From NCBI GenBank assembly GCA_029432775.1, contig JAROAZ010000026.1, positions 34,285 to 98,284 of the forward strand: 64,000 nt of DNA, read 5' to 3'. Below are positions 1 to 6,606 of the stretch, one piece after another. Positions within the stretch are counted from its first letter, which is position 1. Each line of letters starts with the position of its first letter. The notes under the pieces are model-generated. The model did no database searches and was not told the origin of the DNA. It saw only the letters and a program-made list of their open reading frames with translations. The position numbers were made by a program, and so were the translations under genes. The DNA comes from Pontiellaceae bacterium B12227 (GTDB lineage Bacteria > Verrucomicrobiota > Kiritimatiellia > Kiritimatiellales > Pontiellaceae).

Positions 1-699
1 GACATTTCCAACAAAACCATCACAAACCGCAACACTGACCTTGCCATTGAACAGATCCCGGCTTTCAACATTGCCGATAAAGTTGAGATGCGTTTTTTCA
101 AGCAAACCGAACGTTTTCTTGGTGGTCTCATTTCCCTTGGCCGCTTCTTCTCCGATACTGAGAAGACCAACGGTAGGCTCTTTGACCCCGAGAATCTCAC
201 GGGAATAAATATTCCCCATCACGGCAAACTGCTGAATCATCTCCGGCGTACTATCGGGATTTGCACCGGCATCGAGCAATACAAACGGGCCCGTCTGCGT
301 GGGCATCACCGTTGCAATGGCCGGACGGGAAACCCCCTTCAATGTGCGCAGCTTCAGTGTGGCCGCCGCAACAGCAGCACCGGTATTCCCGGCAGAAAAG
401 ACCGCATCGGCCTTTCCGTCCTTCACCAGCATTACCGAACGGGCAATCGACGAATCCTTCTTGCGGCGAATAGCAACCGCCGGAGATTCACCCATTTCAA
501 CCACTTCCGTGCAATGAACAATTTCAATGCACGAAGGAACCGTGCCCTTGTGCTTGGCAAGTTCGGCCTGAATGGCTGTTTCGTCGCCTACCAGATAAAG
601 TTTTTCCAGACCCTGAAGATTTTCAGCGGCCTGGAGTGTTCCGGCAACGATTTCCTGAGGAGCGTAATCGCCCCCCATCGCATCTATTGAGATACGCAT
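1..699 (-). CDS. plsX: Phosphate acyltransferase PlsX, 3' part cut by the window edge
   Basis: Reading leftward from an ATG at 699, the frame stays open to the window edge (233 codons). It begins MRISIDAMGGDYAPQEIVAG, the typical PlsX N-terminus with the AMGGD motif, and later has SAGNTGA and DAGANPD segments characteristic of the family. PlsX converts acyl-ACP to acyl-phosphate for membrane phospholipid synthesis, acting at the cytoplasmic face of the membrane. The full protein is usually about 330-350 residues, so roughly a third lies outside the window. It starts 5 bases after rpmF, in the classic yceD-rpmF-plsX order, so co-transcription is expected. Family assignment is from the conserved N-terminus; no frameshift is seen. 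Confidence 0.95.
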   Translation of the reverse strand, partial: MRISIDAMGGDYAPQEIVAGTLQAAENLQGLEKLYLVGDETAIQAELAKHKGTVPSCIEIVHCTEVVEMGESPAVAIRRKKDSSIARSVMLVKDGKADAVFSAGNTGAAVAAATLKLRTLKGVSRPAIATVMPTQTGPFVLLDAGANPDSTPEMIQQFAVMGNIYSREILGVKEPTVGLLSIGEEAAKGNETTKKTFGLLEKTHLNFIGNVESRDLFNGKVSVAVCDGFVGNV

Positions 700-704
700 G
701 ATCT

Positions 705-893
705 CTAGTCTTCAGCAGTGACCGTGAGAACTTGGCGTCCGTTATAGTATCCGCAGCTCTTGCACGCATGGTGCGGCTGAGCCGGTGCCCCACACTGGGA
801 GCAGGAAGAAGCGCGAGCAATCGGCTTCTTCGTATTCTGAGCCTTACGGCTTGCTGTTTTACTCTTAGAAGTTTTTCTTTTTGGAACTGCCAT
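705..893 (-). CDS. rpmF: 50S ribosomal protein L32
   Basis: The 62-residue protein starts MAVPKRKTSKSKTASRK, the standard L32 N-terminus. It carries a four-cysteine zinc ribbon (CSQCG at about residues 32-36 and CKSCG about 12 residues later). It is a structural protein of the large ribosomal subunit. It lies 18 bases after the YceD-like gene and 5 bases before plsX, the arrangement conserved across many bacteria that couples ribosome and lipid synthesis genes. Confidence 0.97.
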   Translation of the reverse strand: MAVPKRKTSKSKTASRKAQNTKKPIARASSCSQCGAPAQPHHACKSCGYYNGRQVLTVTAED

Positions 894-911
894 CGCAATC
901 CTCCTTACGTT

Positions 912-1373
912 CTATAAATTCAAACCGTCCAACGCCGACCAGGCACTCGGACCATCCTCAGTCTTGCATGTGCAAGAGCCCTTATTCAAATCAACACCGC
1001 ACTGAGGACAAACCCCTTTGCAGCCTTCACTGCAAACCGGAAAACCCGGCATATGCAGTAGAATTTCTTCCCGAAAATCATCCGTAAGATCCACCGAATC
1101 GGTGCCCTCTGGGGCGGGATAAGCGCGTAGAAAATCGGAAACGCTTACCGTTGTCGAGAAAAATTCGGAACATCTTGCACACTGCAGATCCACATCCACA
1201 TCCAACATTCCCCGAACAACCAGCTCATCAGAAACCCGCTGAGCATGAAGCTCATAGTGCACATCCTTCGGATTCCGAATAAACTGCTCCTGCTCCACTC
1301 CTATAATAGAGCCAGACTCATCACCCTTATAATCCGATCCCTCTTCAGGAATCCGCGCCACCATTATCTTCAT
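912..1373 (-). CDS. yceD: DUF177/YceD-family protein (23S rRNA accumulation protein)
   Basis: The 153-residue protein is an acidic DUF177 family member. It has the CARCSEFF motif in the middle and a C-terminal cysteine-rich stretch with CSEGCKGVCPQCGVDLN, typical of YceD homologues lying before rpmF. I chose the ATG at 1373 because a GGAG ribosome binding site lies about 8 bases upstream; the open frame extends to 1433 but without a better site. YceD homologues affect 23S rRNA accumulation and are translated with L32. It is the first gene of yceD-rpmF-plsX and diverges from the DEAD-box helicase. Confidence 0.9.
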   Translation of the reverse strand: MKIMVARIPEEGSDYKGDESGSIIGVEQEQFIRNPKDVHYELHAQRVSDELVVRGMLDVDVDLQCARCSEFFSTTVSVSDFLRAYPAPEGTDSVDLTDDFREEILLHMPGFPVCSEGCKGVCPQCGVDLNKGSCTCKTEDGPSAWSALDGLNL

Positions 1374-1423
1374 CCGTTGCTCTCCGAAATTTATTTGCGG
1401 TTGATAGTGAGTCTGAATGGATC

Positions 1424-1444
1424 CAAGTTTCAAGTTTCAAGTTT
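1424..1444. repeat. Heptamer tandem repeat (CAAGTTT)x3
   Basis: Three exact head-to-tail copies of CAAGTTT lie in the gap between the divergent yceD and DEAD-box helicase genes, 26 bases before the helicase start codon. The repeat is short, probably arose by slippage, and could sit in the helicase 5' leader. No function is assigned. Confidence 0.8.
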
Positions 1445-1469
1445 CAGCATTCCGCGCTACGTTCCCCGC

Positions 1470-2786
1470 ATGCAATTTTCCGACCTCATCCAAAACGAAA
1501 AGATTCTGCGCGCCATCTCCGACTGCGGCTTCGAAACCCCGACCCCGATTCAGGCCCAGGCCATCCCTGCCATTCAGGAAGGACGCGACATTATCGGCTG
1601 CGCCCGCACCGGCACCGGCAAAACCGCCGCATTCGCCCTGCCGCTGATCCAACGACTGGAAGACACCTGGACCGCCGCCCGCGAAATTCGCGTACGCTCC
1701 CTGATCCTCTCGCCCACCCGCGAGCTGGCCATCCAACTATTGGAAAACATTCAAAAGTTCGCCGCCCACACCGAACTCACCACCCTGCTCGTGCATGGCG
1801 GCACCGAATACGAAGAACAGATTCTGACCCTACGCAAAGGCGTTGACATCCTCATCGCTACACCCGGCCGCATGCTCGACCTGATCGAGCGAAAGGCCCT
1901 CCGACTCGACCAGGTGGAAGTATTTGTGGTCGACGAAGCCGACCGCATGCTCGATATGGGCTTTGCACCCGACATCCGCAAAATTGCCCCCATGATCCCC
2001 CAAACCCGGCAGGCCCTCTTCTTCTCCGCCACCATGCCGCCCGAGGCCCTCTCCCTCGCCACCGGCATTCTGCAGAAGCCGACCCACATCTCATCCGACC
2101 CGACTTCCGCCGCCGCGGAAAATATCACCAAGCAGCTCTACTATGTGGAAAAGAACAACAAGAACGTCCTGCTCAGCTGGATTCTGAACAAACTGGAATA
2201 CGAACGCATTCTCATCTTCTGCCGCACCCGCCGCGGCGCCGACCGCCTGACCGCCAGCATGAAAAAGCAGAACCTGCCCGTCGATGTACTCCACGGCGAA
2301 AAAGAGCAGCGCCATCGGCAGGATATTCTGGAAGCCTTCAAATCCGGCGAGACCCCGGTACTGATCGCCACCGACCTCGCCGCCCGCGGCATCGACATCG
2401 AAAACATCTCGCACATCATCAACTTCGACCTGCCGAACGAAACCGAAACCTTCGTACACCGCATCGGCCGCACCGCCCGCGCTGGCGCCTCCGGCATTGC
2501 CCTCAGCTTCTGCGACCCCACCGAAAAGGGATACCTGCGCGACATCCAGGCCCACCTCAACGAAGACCTTGAACTCATCGAAGATCATCCCTTTCACAGC
2601 GAGCAGGTGAAAAACTATTCCGGCAACGTGCAATCCAAACATACGCCCGACAAACAGAAGCACGTCAGCAAGATTCGAGAGCAGACCACCTGGCGCCTCA
2701 CCCCCGGTCAAAGCGGCAAGCTGCACGCAAAAAGTACCGGCCCAAAGAAAAACGCCCGCAACAACCCGAAGAAAAAACAAGGCTAG
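1470..2786 (+). CDS. DEAD-box ATP-dependent RNA helicase, RhlE-like
   Basis: The 438-residue protein starts MQFSDLIQNEKILRAI, the normal Q-motif start of RhlE-type helicases; the open frame extends upstream to 1245 but that part antisenses the neighbouring yceD gene. It contains motif I ARTGTGKTAAFALP, motif Ia PTRELAIQ, DEAD within VVDEADRMLDMGF, SAT within FFSATMP, ARGIDIE and HRIGRTARAG. The tail after about residue 370 is basic and low in complexity, as in RhlE proteins that bind RNA or ribosome-assembly intermediates. It acts in the cytoplasm on structured RNA. A TTCCAA-N3-TTGGAA palindrome lies 4 bases after its stop. Confidence 0.95.
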   Translation: MQFSDLIQNEKILRAISDCGFETPTPIQAQAIPAIQEGRDIIGCARTGTGKTAAFALPLIQRLEDTWTAAREIRVRSLILSPTRELAIQLLENIQKFAAHTELTTLLVHGGTEYEEQILTLRKGVDILIATPGRMLDLIERKALRLDQVEVFVVDEADRMLDMGFAPDIRKIAPMIPQTRQALFFSATMPPEALSLATGILQKPTHISSDPTSAAAENITKQLYYVEKNNKNVLLSWILNKLEYERILIFCRTRRGADRLTASMKKQNLPVDVLHGEKEQRHRQDILEAFKSGETPVLIATDLAARGIDIENISHIINFDLPNETETFVHRIGRTARAGASGIALSFCDPTEKGYLRDIQAHLNEDLELIEDHPFHSEQVKNYSGNVQSKHTPDKQKHVSKIREQTTWRLTPGQSGKLHAKSTGPKKNARNNPKKKQG

Positions 2787-2790
2787 CACC

Positions 2791-2805
2791 TTCCAATCAT
2801 TGGAA
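2791..2805. repeat. TTCCAA-TCA-TTGGAA palindrome
   Basis: Exact copy 4 bases after the DEAD-box helicase stop. Confidence 0.9.
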
Positions 2806-2872
2806 GCGCCTCTTTACAAGGTCCATATTAGGCGCTAAAAAGAGAGCTGATTTAAGTACCGGAGATAATCCA

Positions 2873-3127
2873 ATGATTACAATTCCAGCACAGGACATCA
2901 AACGACGAGGCATCGGGGCCGTTGATGAATTCATTGCCAACGAACCGGTTCACATCATCAAAAACAATCAGCCGAAATATGTAATCCTACAGGAAGAGGA
3001 TTATCAGATGATGATGGAAGATCTGGCACTGGCCCGCATTGAAGCCTCCGAAGCCGACCTTCAGGCCGGACGAATCCGAAAAGGCTCCGCCGCCGAACTG
3101 ATGAAAGAACTGGACGAGGCGGAATAA
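2873..3127 (+). CDS. Type II antitoxin, Phd/YefM-like or RelB-like
   Basis: The 84-residue protein begins MITIPAQDIKRRGIGAVDEF and has an N-terminal beta/helix region with PKYVILQEEDYQ, as in Phd/YefM-type antitoxins. An acidic helical tail would wrap the toxin. Its stop codon shares one base with the start of the RelE-like gene at 3127, the usual antitoxin-first layout with translational coupling. It should neutralise the downstream toxin and repress its own promoter. An ATG preceded by GGAGATAATCCA supports the start. Confidence 0.87.
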   Translation: MITIPAQDIKRRGIGAVDEFIANEPVHIIKNNQPKYVILQEEDYQMMMEDLALARIEASEADLQAGRIRKGSAAELMKELDEAE

Positions 3128-3405
3128 TGTACACTCTGGTCTGGACCAGCACATTCACCCGCACCGCGAAACGATTTCTCAGAAAAAACCCACACCTTCG
3201 AGGTGAGTTCGAACGAACCCTCCAGCAACTGGAAAAAGATCCGTCCCACCCCAAACTGCGCCTCCACCCGCTCAAAGGAAATCTGGCCGGAAAACATACC
3301 ATCTCCCTCACCTACAGCCATCGCATTGTCCTGACACTGGCCCTGCAAGATGGAGAAATTGTACTGCTCGATGTCGGCACCCACGACCATGCCTACCGCT
3401 CCTGA
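3127..3405 (+). CDS. RelE/YafQ-family toxin (probable mRNA interferase)
   Basis: The 92-residue basic protein has the compact RelE/ParE fold signature: a leading strand YTLVWTSTFTRTAKRFLRK, a central HPLKGNLAGKHTISLTYSHRIVL block and a final LLDVGTHDHAY strand. The HPLKG and THDHAY positions match the YafQ/RelE group, where a late His and Tyr contribute to ribosome-dependent mRNA cleavage; that activity is inferred from the family. It overlaps the antitoxin stop by one base. The pair is complete, with no sign of degradation. Confidence 0.87.
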   Translation: MYTLVWTSTFTRTAKRFLRKNPHLRGEFERTLQQLEKDPSHPKLRLHPLKGNLAGKHTISLTYSHRIVLTLALQDGEIVLLDVGTHDHAYRS

Positions 3406-3577
3406 CCCATCCCCAGAAAAAAAAACCGGCAAAATCCCCAAGAAAAAACCGGGCTGGCTCCTCCCTCTCGGAAGCTGCCACATAGTACGGCGCAGCCTGC
3501 GCTGCGCGCTGGATTCCGCACGCAAAGTGATCCTCAGGAAAACAAAAACAGCCCTAAACCCAAGCAAAAACCGCACT

Positions 3578-3592
3578 TTCCAATCATTGGAA
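3578..3592. repeat. TTCCAA-TCA-TTGGAA palindrome
   Basis: Exact copy 18 bases upstream of the LexA box. Confidence 0.9.
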
Positions 3593-3603
3593 CTTTTTTA
3601 TCC

Positions 3604-3632
3604 TTGCTACTGTACGATCGTACAGTTATATC
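3604..3632 (+). promoter_or_regulatory. Candidate lexA promoter overlapped by the SOS operator
   Basis: A TTGCTA hexamer (3604-3609) and a TATATC hexamer (3627-3632) are separated by 17 bases, a plausible -35/-10 pair with four of six consensus bases each. The LexA box occupies the spacer almost exactly, the classical geometry for steric repression. The hexamers are weak on their own, so this call rests mainly on the operator. Confidence 0.45.
3610..3625. promoter_or_regulatory. LexA operator (SOS box), CTGT-N8-ACAG type
   Basis: The 16-base sequence CTGTACGATCGTACAG is a perfect palindrome and matches the gammaproteobacterial-style SOS box. It lies 60 bases before the lexA start codon, as expected for autorepression. 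No second copy was found in front of other genes in this window, including the SRAP/YedK gene. Confidence 0.85.
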
Positions 3633-3684
3633 TATTTCCACGCTTGAGGTGCATTCACGCCTCACACGTCACGGATCACAACCC

Positions 3685-4275
3685 ATGCCGCGAAAAATTA
3701 ATCTAGCCGAAAAAATTGAGCAGCTGCGCTCCTTTCACGAAGCGGAAGGGCGGGCCCCGAGCTATGCCGAAATGGCGGAGCTGTTCGGCTATAAATCAAA
3801 AAATGCGGTCTACGGCCCGGTCAACAAACTGCTGGACCTGGGCTACCTCGAACGCAGCAGCAACAACCGAATCATTCTGACCACCAAGATTACCGGCTCC
3901 ACTAAACTGCTAGGCTCGGTGCAGGCCGGGTTCCCCTCCCCGGCCGAAGAGGAGCTGGTCGACTCCATTAACCTGGATCAATACCTCGTCCGCCGCCCCG
4001 AAGCCACCTATCTGCTGACCGTCAGCGGCGAATCGATGATCGAAGCCGGCATCCAGCCCGGCGATCTCGTGCTGGTGGAAAAAGGCGGCGTTCCGAAACA
4101 GAATGAAATCGTAGTGGCCCAGATCGACGGGGAATGGACTCTGAAATATTTCGGAAAAGATGAAACAGGCGTCTATCTCGATCCGGCCAACCCCAACTTC
4201 ACCCGCATGCGCCCGGAGCGATCACTCACCATCGGCGGCATCGTTAAAGCGGTTGTACGCAAGTACAACACCTGA
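3685..4275 (+). CDS. lexA: SOS transcriptional repressor LexA
   Basis: The 196-residue protein has an N-terminal winged helix (about residues 1-65) and a C-terminal S24 autopeptidase domain. The self-cleavage pair is Ala81-Gly82 in SVQAGFP, the nucleophile is Ser117 in VSGESM, and the general base is Lys154 in WTLKYF; the Ser-Lys spacing of 37 equals that of E. coli LexA. It represses DNA-damage genes until RecA filaments trigger cleavage. The ATG at 3685 gives a standard N-terminus MPRKINLAEK; an upstream extension of the frame would run through the operator. It is followed after 20 bases by a small unknown gene likely in the same transcript. Confidence 0.95.
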   Translation: MPRKINLAEKIEQLRSFHEAEGRAPSYAEMAELFGYKSKNAVYGPVNKLLDLGYLERSSNNRIILTTKITGSTKLLGSVQAGFPSPAEEELVDSINLDQYLVRRPEATYLLTVSGESMIEAGIQPGDLVLVEKGGVPKQNEIVVAQIDGEWTLKYFGKDETGVYLDPANPNFTRMRPERSLTIGGIVKAVVRKYNT

Positions 4276-4295
4276 TTTTAATAAGGAGACTCATC

Positions 4296-4568
4296 ATGAA
4301 AGCCATCAAACAGCACACCATTGAGCCTAACTGGAAGCAATTGCCTTACAATGCACTCCATCATTGCCTCGAAGCACACTTCGGAACCAGACAGAGCACA
4401 ACAACCTCCTCGCACCGCGAATACCGCGAAGCCGAGCAGGGACGCCGCACGGTTCCCTTTCAGTCCCGCTATCCCCTGCAGCTCGACTACATGTCCCGAC
4501 GCAAAAGCGATTCCCTCATCCGGACCGCCTTCGGCTTCATCAACCTCAAGCGCACAATTGCCAAGTAG
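4296..4568 (+). CDS. Unknown 90-residue protein encoded directly after lexA
   Basis: The gene starts MKAIKQHTIEPNWKQLPYNA 20 bases after lexA, with an AAGGAG ribosome binding site 10 bases before its ATG, and ends before a strong terminator. The product is basic and rich in Arg, Ser and Thr (QSTTTSSHREYREAEQGRR). It has no signal peptide, no membrane segment and no motif I recognise. Its position between lexA and the terminator makes co-induction by DNA damage likely. By analogy with other lexA-linked small genes it could be a division inhibitor or SOS accessory factor, but nothing in the sequence proves this. Confidence 0.7.
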   Translation: MKAIKQHTIEPNWKQLPYNALHHCLEAHFGTRQSTTTSSHREYREAEQGRRTVPFQSRYPLQLDYMSRRKSDSLIRTAFGFINLKRTIAK

Positions 4569-4591
4569 TCCGACCAATCATCTGAATACAG

Positions 4592-4620
4592 AAAAAGGCG
4601 ACTGTTTCCAGTCGCCTTTT
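4592..4620. terminator. Bidirectional rho-independent terminator between the lexA operon and pyrG
   Basis: AAAAGGCGACT pairs with AGTCGCCTTTT around a six-base loop, giving an 11-bp stem with A-tract and T-tract on opposite sides. It can therefore end both the rightward lexA transcript and the leftward pyrG transcript. Confidence 0.9.
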
Positions 4621-4626
4621 CGCTTT

Positions 4627-4641
4627 TTCCAATGGTTGGAA
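4627..4641. repeat. TTCCAA-TGG-TTGGAA palindrome
   Basis: Exact copy abutting the pyrG stop codon. Confidence 0.9.
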
Positions 4642-6255
4642 CTATTCGCTTTCGAGCTTGGTCACCGCAGCGGCGACGAAGTCCTTGAACAACGGATGCG
4701 GGTTAACCGGCTGCGATTTCAGCTCCGGATGCGCCTGCGTGGCAACATACCACGGATGATCCTTGAGCTCGACCATCTCAACCACACCGATGTCCGGATT
4801 GATCCCGGATAGGATCAGGCCCTTTTTCTCGAGCTGCTCACGATAGTTATTATTCACTTCATAGCGATGACGATGACGTTCTGAAACGCTGGTAGCTTTG
4901 TAAGCAGCAAAGGCTTTCGTGCCTTCTTTCACATCGCACGGGCAGGCACCCAGACGCATGGTTCCGCCTTTTTCAACCACATTGGTCTGCTCATCCATCA
5001 GACAAACCACCGGATGCTTGGTTTTCACTCCGCGCTCTTCATCGAATTCCGTGGTGTGCGCACCGGTCAGCCCGCAAACATTCCGGGCAAACTCAATGAC
5101 CGCACATTGCAGACCGAGACAGATTCCAAGGAATGGAATATTATTTTCACGGGCATACTGCGCCGCACGAATCTTTCCTTCCATACCGCGGGAACCGAAT
5201 CCTCCGGGGATCAGCACACCATCGACGGTATCAAGAATAGAGGGATCTTCTTCAATATCAGCCGCCGCCACTTTAATGGCTTCCACTTTATATCCAGCCG
5301 CATAGCCGCCGTGATAAAGCGCTTCATAAATGGACTTATACGCATCCTGCAGTTCGGAATATTTACCAACCACCCCGATGCGGATCTTTCCTTTCGGATG
5401 CTTGATCGTATCAATCAGCTTTTCCCAATCAGTCAGCGGCTTCGAGGGCTTGGCAATACGGAAGCGGTTGAGGATGATTTCATCCAGACCGGCGCGGGAG
5501 AGCACCAGCGGGATTTCATAAATGGAGGTATCAACGTCTTTTTCGACGATCACACAGTCTTTAGAGACGTTGCAGAAGAGCGACAGCTTGTCCAGATGCT
5601 CGCGCTCCAGATCCACTTCAGTTCGGCAAACGAGCACATCGGGCATGATGCCGATTTCGCGTAGCTTGGCCACACTCTGCTGGGTCGGCTTGGTTTTGAC
5701 CTCTTTTGCCGCCGCGATGTACGGGACATAGGTCAGATGAATAAACATGGAGTTATCGCGACCGACTTCGAGGGCCAGCTGACGAATGGCTTCGAGAAAG
5801 ATCAAGCCTTCGATATCGCCCACGGTTCCTCCGAGCTCGATCAGAATTACGTCGGGCTTCTCCGCTTCCAACGCCCGGATCCGGTCTTTAATTTCGTTGG
5901 AGATATGGGGAATCAGCTGAATCGTCGCACCCAGGTAATCGCCGCGCCGCTCTTTTTGCAGCACATCCCAATAGACACTGCCTGCCGTGATATTACTTTT
6001 CTGGGAGGTCGGCTGCCCCGTATAGCGCTCGTAGTGGCCGAGGTCGAGATCGGTTTCCGCGCCGTCGTCCGTCACATAAACCTCTCCGTGCTGATAGGGG
6101 CTCATGGTCCCCGGGTCGACATTGAGATAAGGATCCATCTTGAGCATGCGAATGCTCAGACCACGGTTAATCAAAAGCCGGCCCACAGACGCCGCTGTGA
6201 TGCCCTTACCGAGTGATGAAACCACACCACCGGTGATAAAAAGATATTTTGCCAT
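4642..6255 (-). CDS. pyrG: CTP synthase
   Basis: The 537-residue protein makes CTP from UTP using glutamine and ATP. The N-terminal amidoligase domain starts MAKYLFITGGVVSSLGKGI and has the DPYLNVDPGTMSPYQHGEV and DLDLGHYERY motifs. The C-terminal class I glutamine amidotransferase (about residues 300-537) has the nucleophile in FLGICLGLQ and the His-Glu pair in TQAHPELKS. Length fits the family. A TTCCAA-N3-TTGGAA palindrome abuts the stop codon, followed by the shared terminator. Confidence 0.98.
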   Translation of the reverse strand: MAKYLFITGGVVSSLGKGITAASVGRLLINRGLSIRMLKMDPYLNVDPGTMSPYQHGEVYVTDDGAETDLDLGHYERYTGQPTSQKSNITAGSVYWDVLQKERRGDYLGATIQLIPHISNEIKDRIRALEAEKPDVILIELGGTVGDIEGLIFLEAIRQLALEVGRDNSMFIHLTYVPYIAAAKEVKTKPTQQSVAKLREIGIMPDVLVCRTEVDLEREHLDKLSLFCNVSKDCVIVEKDVDTSIYEIPLVLSRAGLDEIILNRFRIAKPSKPLTDWEKLIDTIKHPKGKIRIGVVGKYSELQDAYKSIYEALYHGGYAAGYKVEAIKVAAADIEEDPSILDTVDGVLIPGGFGSRGMEGKIRAAQYARENNIPFLGICLGLQCAVIEFARNVCGLTGAHTTEFDEERGVKTKHPVVCLMDEQTNVVEKGGTMRLGACPCDVKEGTKAFAAYKATSVSERHRHRYEVNNNYREQLEKKGLILSGINPDIGVVEMVELKDHPWYVATQAHPELKSQPVNPHPLFKDFVAAAVTKLESE

Positions 6256-6606
6256 TAAATTTGTCCCGAATCTTTGAAACGCACGCGCTTCTGGTTTTTC
6301 ATTATCAGTTAATGACTACGAGGATAGAGATGTATTGTCCCCGCTCTCCCAACGAAAATAACTGATAAAAATTAAAGGTGTCAGGCCATACCAAACACTT
6401 CAAAAAATACGGGAGAAGAATCTATCCCCTTTTCCCGACCTGCCCCAAGCCTAAAATCCAACTATTGGAAAAAAGAGAGGAAACCCTGCTATCTACCCCC
6501 TGAAAATCCGGCAATCTTGATTGTTTTTTTCCTGCCGGACCTGTAAGTTGCGCGGATATTTTTTGGGCGTAATGCCCCTGTATGTATTAACAAGGAGCTT
6601 AGCAAA
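6256..6606. other. Divergent intergenic region between pyrG and the autotransporter gene
   Basis: No gene is seen. The region must hold both promoters; I cannot pick a strong -35/-10 pair. It contains a near-exact copy of the TTCCAA palindrome (6456-6470, first base mismatched), an inverted repeat TCCGGCA/TGCCGGA (6508-6514 and 6533-6539) around a T-rich loop, and a small GGGC/GCCC hairpin (about 6567-6579) in the likely leader. AAGGAG at 6592-6597 is the ribosome binding site of the autotransporter gene. Confidence 0.6.

Larger units (their letters stand above)
3406..3684. other. Intergenic region between the toxin gene and lexA
   Basis: No convincing gene is present. The region holds A-rich sequence after the toxin gene, one exact TTCCAA-N3-TTGGAA palindrome (3578-3592), the LexA operator (3610-3625) and a probable lexA promoter. 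The other open frames here lack family similarity and a ribosome binding site. Confidence 0.7.

Noticed and set aside
6508..6539. TCCGGCA/TGCCGGA inverted repeat as a terminator before the autotransporter
   Set aside because: The loop of 18 bases is large and the flanking genes diverge, so no transcript should end there; a leader or operator role is equally possible.
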